From NCBI GenBank assembly GCA_001584585.1, contig LSYV01000042.1, positions 330,430 through 346,723 on the forward strand: DNA of 16,294 nucleotides. Direction: 5' to 3'. Positions 8,956-16,294 of the stretch are shown here, in pieces. The notes under the pieces are model-generated. The model was not told the DNA's origin. It ran no database searches and saw nothing but the letters and a program-made list of their open reading frames with translations. This DNA comes from Gonium pectorale (lineage: Eukaryota; Chlorophyta; Chlorophyceae; Chlamydomonadales; Volvocaceae). The position numbers and the translations under genes are program-made. Every line of letters begins with the position of its first letter. The stretch's first letter is position 1.

Positions 8956-8972
8956 GGCTCTGGATCAGAGCC
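8956..8972 (+). other. Second hairpin directly after the H2B stop codon
   Basis: GGCTCT, then a 5-base loop GGATC, then AGAGCC, a perfect 6-bp stem starting at the base after the TAA. The stem sequence equals that of the animal histone hairpin, but the loop is not the required UUUC/UUUA type. It may be chance or a relic; the volvocine hairpin at 9023 is the better 3' processing element. Confidence 0.5.
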
Positions 8973-9022
8973 TGCGCCTTACGCCTTCAGTCATTTGCCC
9001 CACAAGGCAACAAAAAATACCC

Positions 9023-9038
9023 GGTGTTTTTAAACACC
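9023..9038 (+). terminator. Histone mRNA 3' hairpin of H2B
   Basis: GGTGTT, loop TTTA, AACACC: 6-bp stem and 4-nt loop, preceded by ACCC and followed by ACCTC. It lies 67 bases beyond the H2B stop and matches the H2A and H3 elements. Confidence 0.9.
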
Positions 9039-10119
9039 ACCTCATTTGGGCAAGGGCTGGGTCTTGGGACAACGGAGTTGCGCCGATACACAGCCGTAAA
9101 GGAGCTCAGCTGCACCGGCTGTCGGGTCTCACGCACATGTGCGCACTACATGTTCCCTTTCATGTCTGCAATTTTCCGGATCAGGCCAAGCTAGCCTCCT
9201 TGCTCCCTACATGGAGTACCCGTAGGTTGTTAGCGCATAACTACTTCAATGCCGGTTCTGGCCACCCGGCTTTTATGGGTTTGTTACTTGTAGGTAGCGC
9301 GCCTACAACGTGTAACATACAACAACACCGGAAAATGCTGGGGGAGACGTGGCTAGTCGTACGCAGGGCCCAGTACGCCGGGTCCAGAACCCAGACCAGC
9401 GGCATCCAGATAGTTGGCATCAGTCCAGCAGCAGTACTTCGAATAGCTCTACAGCCTCGTCCAATTTGCACGGCACGCCAAGCGCTCTCAAGTAAACGAC
9501 GATAAGGCGCTACGCCCGCTTAGGGTGACTGTCATGTACTGCGGGGGTTGACTGGCTCTGAACAGAACAGAAGAATGTCGGGCGAGTATGCGTCGCTCCT
9601 GACTGAGCGCCCTGGCCGCCTCCAGGGAACATCTCTTGCTCGGCACCGTCCACCTAACCGCCGCGTGCCAAGGGCTTCCCCTGCCTCGGCGTGACCCACG
9701 GGTCAGCGAAGCATTAGTTTGTCAATAACAGCTGCATTTGCGATGCCCTGACTTCCTGAGCTACGGTAGTATATCAGGGGATGAGGGTAAGCAATGGTGC
9801 TAGTCTTCCGTGAGAAAAATGTGGGCACGGAACGGCCTCCCTCACCACAGCCAAAAAGTTCAGTGGACCCTGCATTCCATCCATTGCCGCAAACGCGACT
9901 TTCAACGCCTGAAACGCTAATTGCACGACCATCGTGAGCAACCCGCGGCTGCAGATCAACTCTTCACCTCTCACACGCGCGGCCACGCGCGGCCCCTCGC
10001 GGCAGGCCCTTGTCTTCCCATGGACGATCTCTGTTGTGTTGGTATACTGTAGCACTGCCTAACCGTAGCGAAAGCAAGGCGCTCGCCATACACGGAGGCG
10101 CCGCCGGCCGGCCGCAGCG
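9039..10119. other. Intergenic region between H2B and the MYND gene
   Basis: No gene was recognised. A 7-bp inverted repeat (9288-9294 with 9302-9308) is present. The stretch is less GC-rich than the flanking genes. The last few hundred bases presumably hold the promoter and 5' UTR of the MYND gene; TATAT near 9770 and GTATAC near 10042 are only weak TATA candidates. Confidence 0.4.
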
Positions 10120-13100
10120 ATGTCGCGACAAGCGGTGTCCCGGCATCTCCGGGATTTCATGCGCTCTGTGGACTCTCTGGTGCAGCTCTATGACACGGAT
10201 GCCCGCCTTGCGTCCAACGAGGCGCTGCAAGCGAGGTGCGATTGCCGGCGTCATTTCGCGGACGCGCCGCTGTTCCCGTATGTGTGGAGTCTTGCGTGCG
10301 GCTACCGTCTCGTCGCAGGCATGGGCTCTGGCCAGGCTGGTCAGGCTGGTCGGACACTCGGCTGGCTCTATGCAGTCTCCCCCCACCTCCCCACCTCGCA
10401 TAGTGCACTGTTCCACCAGCATCCTGACCCGTGGCCTGTCCCCCCCGCGCGCGACCACCCTGATGTTCGTCGTCGCCGCCCGTGTCGCCCGTGTCGCCCG
10501 TGTCGCCCGTGTCGCCCGTGTCGCCGTACACGCAGGGTCGACGCCTGCAACTCCGCGAGCGTGGCCCTCCACAAGCACTTCTCCCACATCCAGGTCCGGG
10601 CCCGGGCCCCGTACGCGGCCCCGGGCGCGCAGGCCGCCGCGGCGCTGGACTGGATCCAGCCCTGCGTCGACGCGGGCGTGGTGCCCTGGCTGTCGAGCAC
10701 CTTGAAGCTCATCCCCTCCAACGTGTGCCGCGCCCTGGACGGCGCCGCGCCGCTGGCCGCGCGCAGGAACGCCACCTCGTCGCTCACCGCCTGCGGCCCC
10801 TCGGCCTTCATGCTGCTGGGCCAGCTGCTGGACCAGCTGTGGAACCTGCAGGTCTACGGCGACGCGCGGCAGGCGGCCCGGTCGCAGCAGCTGCAGGCGC
10901 TCCTCCTCGACCGCGACGACTTCGCGGCGCCCGCCGCCGCGGCCTTCCGCGCCTGGAGCCGCTTCACGGCGGCCCTGGCACAGCCGCGGACGCAGGCCGC
11001 CCTGGAGGGGGCGGGCGACTACGGCGAGGACGACTTTGACGCGGGCTGCTGCCTGGTCCAGGCAACGGCGACCCACTCCAACGCCGCGCTCGCCGCGTGC
11101 AAGCACTGCTGGATGGCTTGCTGCCTGATGGCCAACCGGCTTGACGCGGACGGCGACGACTTCGCGGCGCCCGCCGGCGGCAGCGGCGCGCCGGCGTCGT
11201 CGGCGGCGGCGGCCACTGTCCCGGTCACGGCGCTCGTCGACGCGCTGTCCTCGTCCGGGCTGGTCCCGGCCGCGGCGGCGATGCTCCTCCAGCCGCCCGC
11301 GGTGGGCGACTCGCTGCTCCCGCGCGCGCCCGGGCTGCCCTACCCCGAGGACCGCACGGCGGCCAACGTGCACGGCGCGGCGCGGGAGATGGGCCAGGCG
11401 CTGTGCGTGCTGCAGTGCGTCTACATGCGGCTGCTGCTGGCGGCGGGCGGCAGCCCCTCGGCCCCGGGCGTGGCGGAGCTGGGTCGGCTGCTGGACGACA
11501 CGGAGGTGGCGGCGCTGCGCCTCGCGATGCTGCAGCGGCTGGCGGCGCACGGGGGGCTGCAGCCGCCGCCGCCGCCGCCACCGCCGCCACAGGGGGAGGC
11601 GGCGGAGGCGGGGGCATTGGCGCTGAGGCGTGGCGGCGGTGGTGGTGGTGGTGCAGGCGGCGGCGGCGGTGGCGGCGCGGAGCCGCTTCATGAGTGGTGG
11701 TGGCTGGCGCGCGTGGAGGCGCGGCGCGGGGCGGTGACCGGCAGCAGCAGCAGCACCGGGGGCGCCGCCGGTGGGACGGTGGGGTGGCTGGAGGACGCCC
11801 ACTGCCACGCTATTTGCGTGTCACTGGGCTACTGGCGCAGGTCGGAGCTGAGATGCCTGAGATCACTGCTGCCGCCTCGTCTGCACCCCAGCCTGGCTGC
11901 GCCGCCGCCAGGGGCGCCGCCGCCGCTGGCGCTGGCGCGGCTGGCGGCGCGGACGGCGGAGGCGCTGTGCCGGCTGTACCGCGGGCAGGGACTGGGCGGC
12001 GCCTACGGCCCCGGACCCCCCGAGTGGATGTTCGTCAGGAACCGGGTGCGCTGCGGTTGCATCTCGACTGGCACGATGTACAGTGTTGACCTCCTCTTCC
12101 TCTGTAGATTCCGAACATACCGATAGTTTACGGCCTGTTATATACCTGTTAAATGAACTGATCCTCGGTTCTTGTGTGGCCTGACAACCCGCAACCGGTT
12201 CCTAACACAATTTTGTGACCTCTGAATGAAATGAACCTTGGTCGTTGCGTGGCTTGATAACCCGCAATCGACCTTTCGTCAGGCGCTGAGGCGGGACATC
12301 GGGGCACCATGCCAGCCAAGCGGCGGCCTCTTCGTGCATGCCAGCATGCGCCACCACCTGCCCATTCCCACCCCTCACGCCCACATACACACAGGCGCTG
12401 ACGGACACGCTCGACTTCTGCGACGAGGCGTCGGCGGGGGCGGTCGGCGAGGCGGAGGCGCGGGCCTGCCTGCCGCACTGGCTGGAGGCGGCCGCCTGGG
12501 GGCTGGCGCTGTGCGGAGAGGCGCTGGCGGGAGCGGCCGAGGGCCGCGGCGGCGCCGACGCCGCCAGCCTGCAGCGCAGCACGCTGGCGCAGGAGGTGAG
12601 GTGCGCTGGGGGAGGGGGCGCTGGTGCTGCGGCGGACTGCAGAGGCGCAGTGGCGGCCCGGATGGCGGTGCCAGCTGCGCTCCGAATGCCGCCCGCTACC
12701 CTACCCATCCCTGATCCTGGTCGCTGATGGGCGGAGGTACGGTGTGGGCTGCTTTGATGGGGTGCGGTGGCGCCGCCGCGATCAGGCCTCGCAGCACCTC
12801 TGGGGCCTGACGGCACACCCGCAACCGCTGCACACGCTGGGCGCCGCTCGCACCTAGCTTGCACGGCGCTCACGGGCCGAGGGGCTGACAGCCCCTCGAC
12901 ATCCAGATTTTTTGTGTTTGTGCCGCTTCGTGCGGGCAGCGGTGCACTTGAGGCTGATGAGCTGACCGTTGTTCGCCAATCTCATTCGGCATGCCCCCGG
13001 CGACCCGGCCCCGAATGCCCGCATGCAGTCCCGCCTCGGCAACGAGGCGGCGGGACTGGCGCGCCTGCTCCGGGCGCTGGCGGCGCTGACAACGCAGCCC

Positions 13101-15198
13101 CAGCGAGGTGCGTCGTGGCTCGTAGGTTTGTCCCGTTGAGGGCGGATGCGCGGGATCGGCGGTTGGCCGTTGGGGACGGTACGGTTGAGTACGGCGCGGT
13201 TGGGTACGGTGCGGATGGGTGCGATGCGGCACGTGTAGATGTGGGGCGTCCGACGGGCCTCCATTGCTGCCCAAGGCTCTTGGCCTCCATTGCTGCCCAA
13301 GGCTCTTGGCCTCCGCTGCCGTTCGCTCTTCTTCACTACACAGCTCGCCGAGCTACACTAGATCAAACCATCATTATGTGACACACATCGCATCGCGATT
13401 GCCTCCGGCTTACCCGAGACCCAAACCTGCTGGTCGTCTCCGACATCCACCGTACCCATCCCTGCCCGTACTGTACATCCTGTTGATGCACGGCTCGTAC
13501 AACACCGTACACATTCCGGTACGCCGTACGCACCCAGCCGGCTCATCACCGCTCATCGCCGGCGTCGAAGCGCGCGGGGATCTGTCCGCCACTCTGCATC
13601 GTGCCGGCCTGGGCGCCAGCCTGGACCGCGCCCTGCGCCTGGCCTTCACTCTCTTCGACCGGACCGCTGCGGCTGCCCCACGGGCGGCGGAGTGGGAGCG
13701 CTGCGCGGCGGAGGAGCTGAGGACCGCGCCCATCCTGATTGCGCTGATCCTGCGGCATCGGCTAGTCCCCATGCTGCAGCCGTACGGAGCGCCGACGACG
13801 AAGGGTGCGCGCTACGGCAGCGGCGTGGTGGTGACGGCGGCGAAGCGCGCCGGCGCCCTGGCGCGGCGGCTGGAGGAGCCGGTGGAGGGCGGCGGAGGTG
13901 GACGCGAAGGCCGGCGGAGCAGCCTCATGCCGTCGCTGGCTGTGCTGGACGTTGTCGCCTCGGGCGCTGCCGCGATGAGGGAGGAGCTGCGGGTGCGGCA
14001 GCAGTCGAGCCTCGCCCCGGGCGGCGGCGGCGCAACTGCGCCCGGCGGCGCCGCCGCCTCTGCGGCGGCCGGGGCGGCTGGCGATGCGCGCCGCGCTGAG
14101 CTGCTGGTTCTGTCGGTGCGCTCCGCCTGCCACCTGGCGGCGCAGCTAGTGACGGCGGCGGCGCGGCTCGCAGCGGCTGAACAGGGTGGAGGGACTGGAG
14201 GCGGCAGCGGCGGCGGCGACCGCGATGGCACCACGATGGCCGCGCTGCTGGAAGAGGCGGTCGCCACTACTGCGCTCACGCTCGACCAGCTTACCCTCTC
14301 CTGCCCCGCCTCCTGCCCCGAGTGCGGCGACTGGGGCCTGGCTGAGGCACAGCTGCTCGCCTGCCAGCCGCACCGCCTGCTATCCGCCGCGGCGTCCCTC
14401 GTGTTCGCCATCACTACTGCAGCGGGCGGCGTCGGCGTGCCGCTGCTCGCAACAGCCCTGACACGAGCGCTCGTCGCCCTCGCGTCCAGCCCGGGCCTCA
14501 GCGCCCGCGTCCGCACATGGCTGGAGCCGCCGCCGCTGGGGACCGGGCTGCCGCGGGCCGGGTCTGCGGCCGCCGCCGCTGCCGCTGCTGACCTGGCGGA
14601 GCTGGGCTGCCTCGAGCGGCCCCTGCGCGCCGTGCTCGAGCGGTCACTTGTCGTCTACAGCCCGCTCATGGCATGTCATATGTTCGCGCTCCTCAAGACG
14701 GCCCGCGGCAGCGATAACGGCAGCGGCAGTGGCAGCGACTGTAGCGGCGGCGGCGATGATATGGCATCGCAGTTTCGCGACACCGCCATGGCCCTCTCCG
14801 CGGCACTGTCGCGACACGGCGCCGGCGCCGGGGCCAGCGGCGGCCTGGAGGTCACCATGCCGGACGGCACCCTTGCGTCGGGCGCGCTGTGTCAGTACCT
14901 TCGCGAGAGGGCGGGGCGGGAGTCGGCGGAGGCCCGGGCTGCCGCTGCGTCCGCTGAGCTGCCGGCGCCGCTGACCGTGGCCGCGGCGCCGCTGGCGGCG
15001 CGGCGGCTGCGGATGTGCGCCAACCCGCGCTGCACCAACTTTGGCCGCGCCGCCGAGGCGGACCTGGGGCTCAAGAAGTGTGCGGGCTGCCGGGCGGTGC
15101 GCTACTGCGGGGCCGGCTGCCAGCGGGCACACTGGCCGGAGCACCGGACCGCGTGTGTGGAGCTCAGGGCGGCTGCAGCTGTGCGCACAGATTCATAG
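10120..15198 (+). CDS. Large helical protein with C-terminal MYND zinc finger, five exons
   Basis: Proposed exons are 10120-10235, 10536-12045, 12395-12595, 13029-13107 and 13538-15198, giving 1188 residues. All junctions are GT-AG and the phases agree (2, 0, 0, 1). The protein starts MSRQAVSRHLRDFM. Most of it is Ala/Leu-rich helix without a domain I can name. Residues about 382-420 carry nine prolines, then two seven-Gly runs. The MYND finger spans residues 1129-1175: CANPRC, KCAGC, YCGAGC and H..C supply eight zinc ligands, with QRAHWPEH as expected; the first pair is C-x4-C rather than C-x2-C. MYND fingers mediate protein contacts, in regulators and SMYD-type methyltransferases, but no SET domain is visible. 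Such long MYND proteins form a volvocine family as I recall it. Two separate genes remain possible, but the phase-matched junctions argue for one. Function unknown. Confidence 0.75.
10236..10535 (+). other. Intron 1 of the MYND gene (300 bases, stop-free)
   Basis: Donor GAG|GTGCGA, acceptor TACACGCAG|G, phase 2. Splicing joins SNEALQAR to VDACNSASVALHKHF, continuous helix-like sequence. The intron is exactly 300 bases and has no in-frame stop, so a retained form would stay in frame and add 100 residues including PCR tripeptide repeats. Confidence 0.75.
10481..10525 (+). repeat. 9-bp tandem repeat, 5 copies, in intron 1
   Basis: CGTGTCGCC is repeated five times without change, ending ten bases before the acceptor AG. 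In the frame of the gene it reads (PCR)n. A slippage-prone minisatellite. Confidence 0.9.
10913..10936 (+). repeat. 24-bp direct repeat within exon 2, copy 1
   Basis: Identical to 11153-11176, exactly 240 bases apart, and in the same reading frame; both code for DDFAAPA. This may reflect an internal duplication of a helical segment or a conserved motif with matching codons. Confidence 0.7.
11153..11176 (+). repeat. 24-bp direct repeat within exon 2, copy 2
   Basis: Exact second copy of 10913-10936, in the same frame. Confidence 0.7.
11563..11676 (+). repeat. CCG and GGC/GGT trinucleotide tracts coding poly-Pro and poly-Gly
   Basis: Nine Pro codons at 11563-11589, and Gly runs of seven (11632-11652) and seven (11656-11676) around one Ala. 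They form a flexible linker in the MYND protein and are likely to vary in length between strains. Confidence 0.85.
12046..12394 (+). other. Intron 2 of the MYND gene
   Basis: 349 bases, phase 0, donor CGG|GTGCGC, acceptor CACACAG|GCG. It joins EWMFVRNR to ALTDTLDFCDEAS. It is AT-richer than the exons and in-frame reading stops at 12124-12126. It carries the imperfect repeat at 12155-12271. Confidence 0.75.
12155..12271. repeat. Imperfect direct repeat in intron 2 (two units of about 44 bases, period 73)
   Basis: Units start near 12155 and 12228. They share the blocks GAA.TGA.CCT.GGT, GTGGC.TGA and AACCCGCAA with scattered substitutions, roughly 75-80% identity by eye. Confidence 0.65.
12596..13028 (+). 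other. Intron 3 of the MYND gene
   Basis: 433 bases, phase 0, donor GAG|GTGAGG, acceptor CGCATGCAG|TCC after a C-rich stretch. It joins STLAQE to SRLGNEAAGLARLLRAL. The donor is close to consensus; the acceptor choice rests on frame and on the helix-like sequence of the small exon that follows. Confidence 0.65.
13174..13230 (+). repeat. Degenerate GGTACGG-type repeat in intron 4
   Basis: Variants of GGTACGGTTG / GGTACGGTGC recur about every ten bases (GGTACGG, AGTACGG, GGTACGG, GGGTGCG), forming a short decayed minisatellite. Confidence 0.55.
13258..13320 (+). repeat. 26-bp tandem repeat, 2.4 copies, in intron 4
   Basis: Units at 13258-13283 and 13284-13309 are identical and begin CCTCCATTGCTGCCC; a third partial unit (13310-13320) has one change. 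The inner part CCAAGGCTCTTGG is a near palindrome. Confidence 0.9.
15016..15156 (+). other. MYND zinc-finger coding segment
   Basis: Codes for the eight-ligand finger of the MYND protein (Cys, Cys, Cys, Cys, Cys, Cys, His, Cys). Key blocks are CANPRC, KKCAGCRAVRYC and CQRAHWPEH. The first pair is C-x4-C. Confidence 0.92.
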
Positions 15199-15717
15199 GC
15201 TGTGATTCGCTGTGGTGCAATGAGGGAGGACTGCAAATGTGGGGAGGCACTGACGCAGCCTGTCTGTTTCCTTTGTCGGACGAGACTTTTGGCACTTTGG
15301 ACGATGGCTTGTGTGTACGTGGACCCCATTACGGCGAAACCCTAACCCTGAAAGTCGTTTGCTCCTGTGTGGGTGGGTGGCCATCGGTTGTCCATCGTAG
15401 GCGTGCACGTCGTACGGCCAAGTTGGCTGGTTGTTGTTTGTTGTGATGGAATACCCACCATTGCCGCTTCACTCGGATGTCTCAGTACGCCGTGTCAACG
15501 GTTGACAGAATGCGTGGCGGGCCCAGGGCAGCCCGTGGCTGCGGTCGAATTCCGAAGTTCTTTTGGCGTGTGAACTGGCGCCCTCGCCGCCAGGCCGATG
15601 CTACCCGGAGTGAGCCCGTCTCCTCCCACTTCTACCTTGGTCCGCTATCAGGTGCTGCACCCACGTCGAACACGTGAACGTCATCCATCTTCCCATTTCC
15701 CCAGTTCATTTGATGGT
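15199..15717. other. 3' flank of the MYND gene, no gene seen
   Basis: No TGTAA signal was found on the plus strand, so the transcript end is undefined. No protein-like frame on either strand. Confidence 0.4.
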
Positions 15718-15732
15718 GGTGTTGAAAACACC
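15718..15732 (-). terminator. Orphan histone-type hairpin with a shortened loop
   Basis: On the minus strand: GGTGTT, loop TTC, AACACC, followed by ACCATC as after the H3 hairpin. The loop has 3 bases instead of 4, and CCC is missing before the stem. No histone reading frame lies between it and the H3 hairpin 200 bases away. Probably a decayed duplicate of a histone 3' end. Confidence 0.75.
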
Positions 15733-15932
15733 CACGGCCCCGCACCCGTAACCCACCCGGCACACTATTGGCGGGTACAAACGACTTGATCTGATCTGGC
15801 TGGCGGTTGGTTACCGCCCATGGCCCAACACCTCTTCCCCTGCTCATTATCAGCTATCCTTACGCCATTCCAGACCTGGCTCTAGTTCAGCCGCGCCCGC
15901 CCGTCGCCCCATCCCCCGAGCCCATTGATGGT
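15733..15932. other. Spacer between the orphan hairpin and the H3 hairpin
   Basis: About 200 bases without a histone frame or other gene. If a histone gene once stood here, its coding part is gone. Confidence 0.4.
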
Positions 15933-15948
15933 GGTGTTGAGAAACACC
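15933..15948 (-). terminator. Histone mRNA 3' hairpin of H3
   Basis: On the minus strand: GGTGTT, loop TCTC, AACACC, preceded by ACCC and followed by ACCATC. It lies 35 bases past the H3 stop. The loop's second base is C, where H2A and H2B have T. Confidence 0.9.
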
Positions 15949-15983
15949 GGGTTTTGATTACAGCGGTCCAACGTCAGGCTGCT

Positions 15984-16294
<311 letters not shown>

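Larger units (their letters stand above)
13108..13537 (+). other. Intron 4 of the MYND gene
   Basis: 430 bases, phase 1, donor CGAG|GTGCGT, acceptor GCACCCAG|CC. It joins TTQPQR to AGSSPLIAGVEARGDLS. The acceptor lacks a strong pyrimidine tract, so a nearby alternative is possible. It carries two tandem-repeat patches. Confidence 0.6.

Noticed and set aside
9288..9308. 7-bp inverted repeat with a 7-base spacer
   Set aside because: Short, away from any gene end, and expected by chance in a window of this size.
10481..10525. CRISPR-like array
   Set aside because: The 9-bp units are directly adjacent without spacers; this is a minisatellite in a eukaryotic intron.
9964..11808. Minus-strand 614-residue open frame
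   Set aside because: It is antisense to the MYND gene exons and made of Arg/Ala/Gly/Gln-rich sequence typical of the shadow of a GC-rich coding strand.
10120..12126. A single uninterrupted 668-residue gene
   Set aside because: It would include intron 1 (with PCR repeats) and end in unstructured sequence after residue R at 12045. Splicing at GT-AG sites gives smooth protein continuity and matching phases.
13219..15198. A separate 659-residue MYND gene starting at 13219
   Set aside because: The first 100 or so residues fall in repeat-rich intron sequence (26-bp tandem repeat). The acceptor at 13537 is in phase with exon 4 upstream.
15337..15350. Telomere-like AAACCCTAACCCTG
   Set aside because: Only two imperfect units and not the TTTTAGGG type of Chlamydomonas; too short to mean anything.

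Overview
The window reads as nuclear DNA of a volvocine green alga (Chlamydomonas/Volvox/Gonium type). Four things point that way. GC is high, with long GC-rich coding exons. The histone genes end in the 16-nt hairpin GGTGTT-N4-AACACC. The H3 and H2A proteins are of the green algal type. There is also an OPR-like organelle protein and a large helical protein ending in a C-x4-C variant MYND finger, a style common in these algae (recalled knowledge, not searched). No prokaryotic, viral or CRISPR features were seen.

Layout. 1-1600: GC-rich, no supportable gene. 1897-2799 (+): intronless (S)-ureidoglycine aminohydrolase, a purine/ureide-catabolism bicupin with a signal peptide. 2800-4229: 3' flank with a TGTAA signal and no gene. 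4230-4620 (-): a frameshifted coding relic of unknown family. 5051-6401 (+): a two-exon OPR-like protein with a probable chloroplast transit peptide. 6808-7363 (+): the frameshifted 3' end of a non-LTR retrotransposon reverse-transcriptase ORF. 7775-8167 (-) and 8464-8955 (+): a divergent H2A/H2B pair sharing a 296-bp promoter, each gene followed by a histone hairpin. 9039-10119: no gene seen. 10120-15198 (+): a five-exon gene (introns reconstructed here, all phases consistent) for a 1188-residue protein with a C-terminal MYND zinc finger. 15718-15732: an orphan histone-type hairpin. 15933-16294 (-): a histone hairpin and the C-terminal three quarters of H3. The H3 frame breaks near the window end because of one extra base.

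How it fits together. The histone genes look like parts of one cluster (a divergent H2A/H2B pair, then H3, presumably divergent from an H4 outside the window), with the MYND gene lying between the two parts. The ureide enzyme, the OPR-like gene and the MYND gene share no evident pathway, which is usual for a eukaryotic locus. Retroelement debris lies just 3' of H2A. The best leads are the MYND gene model and its stop-free intron 1, the orphan 3-nt-loop histone hairpin, the H3 frameshift, and the minus-strand relic.
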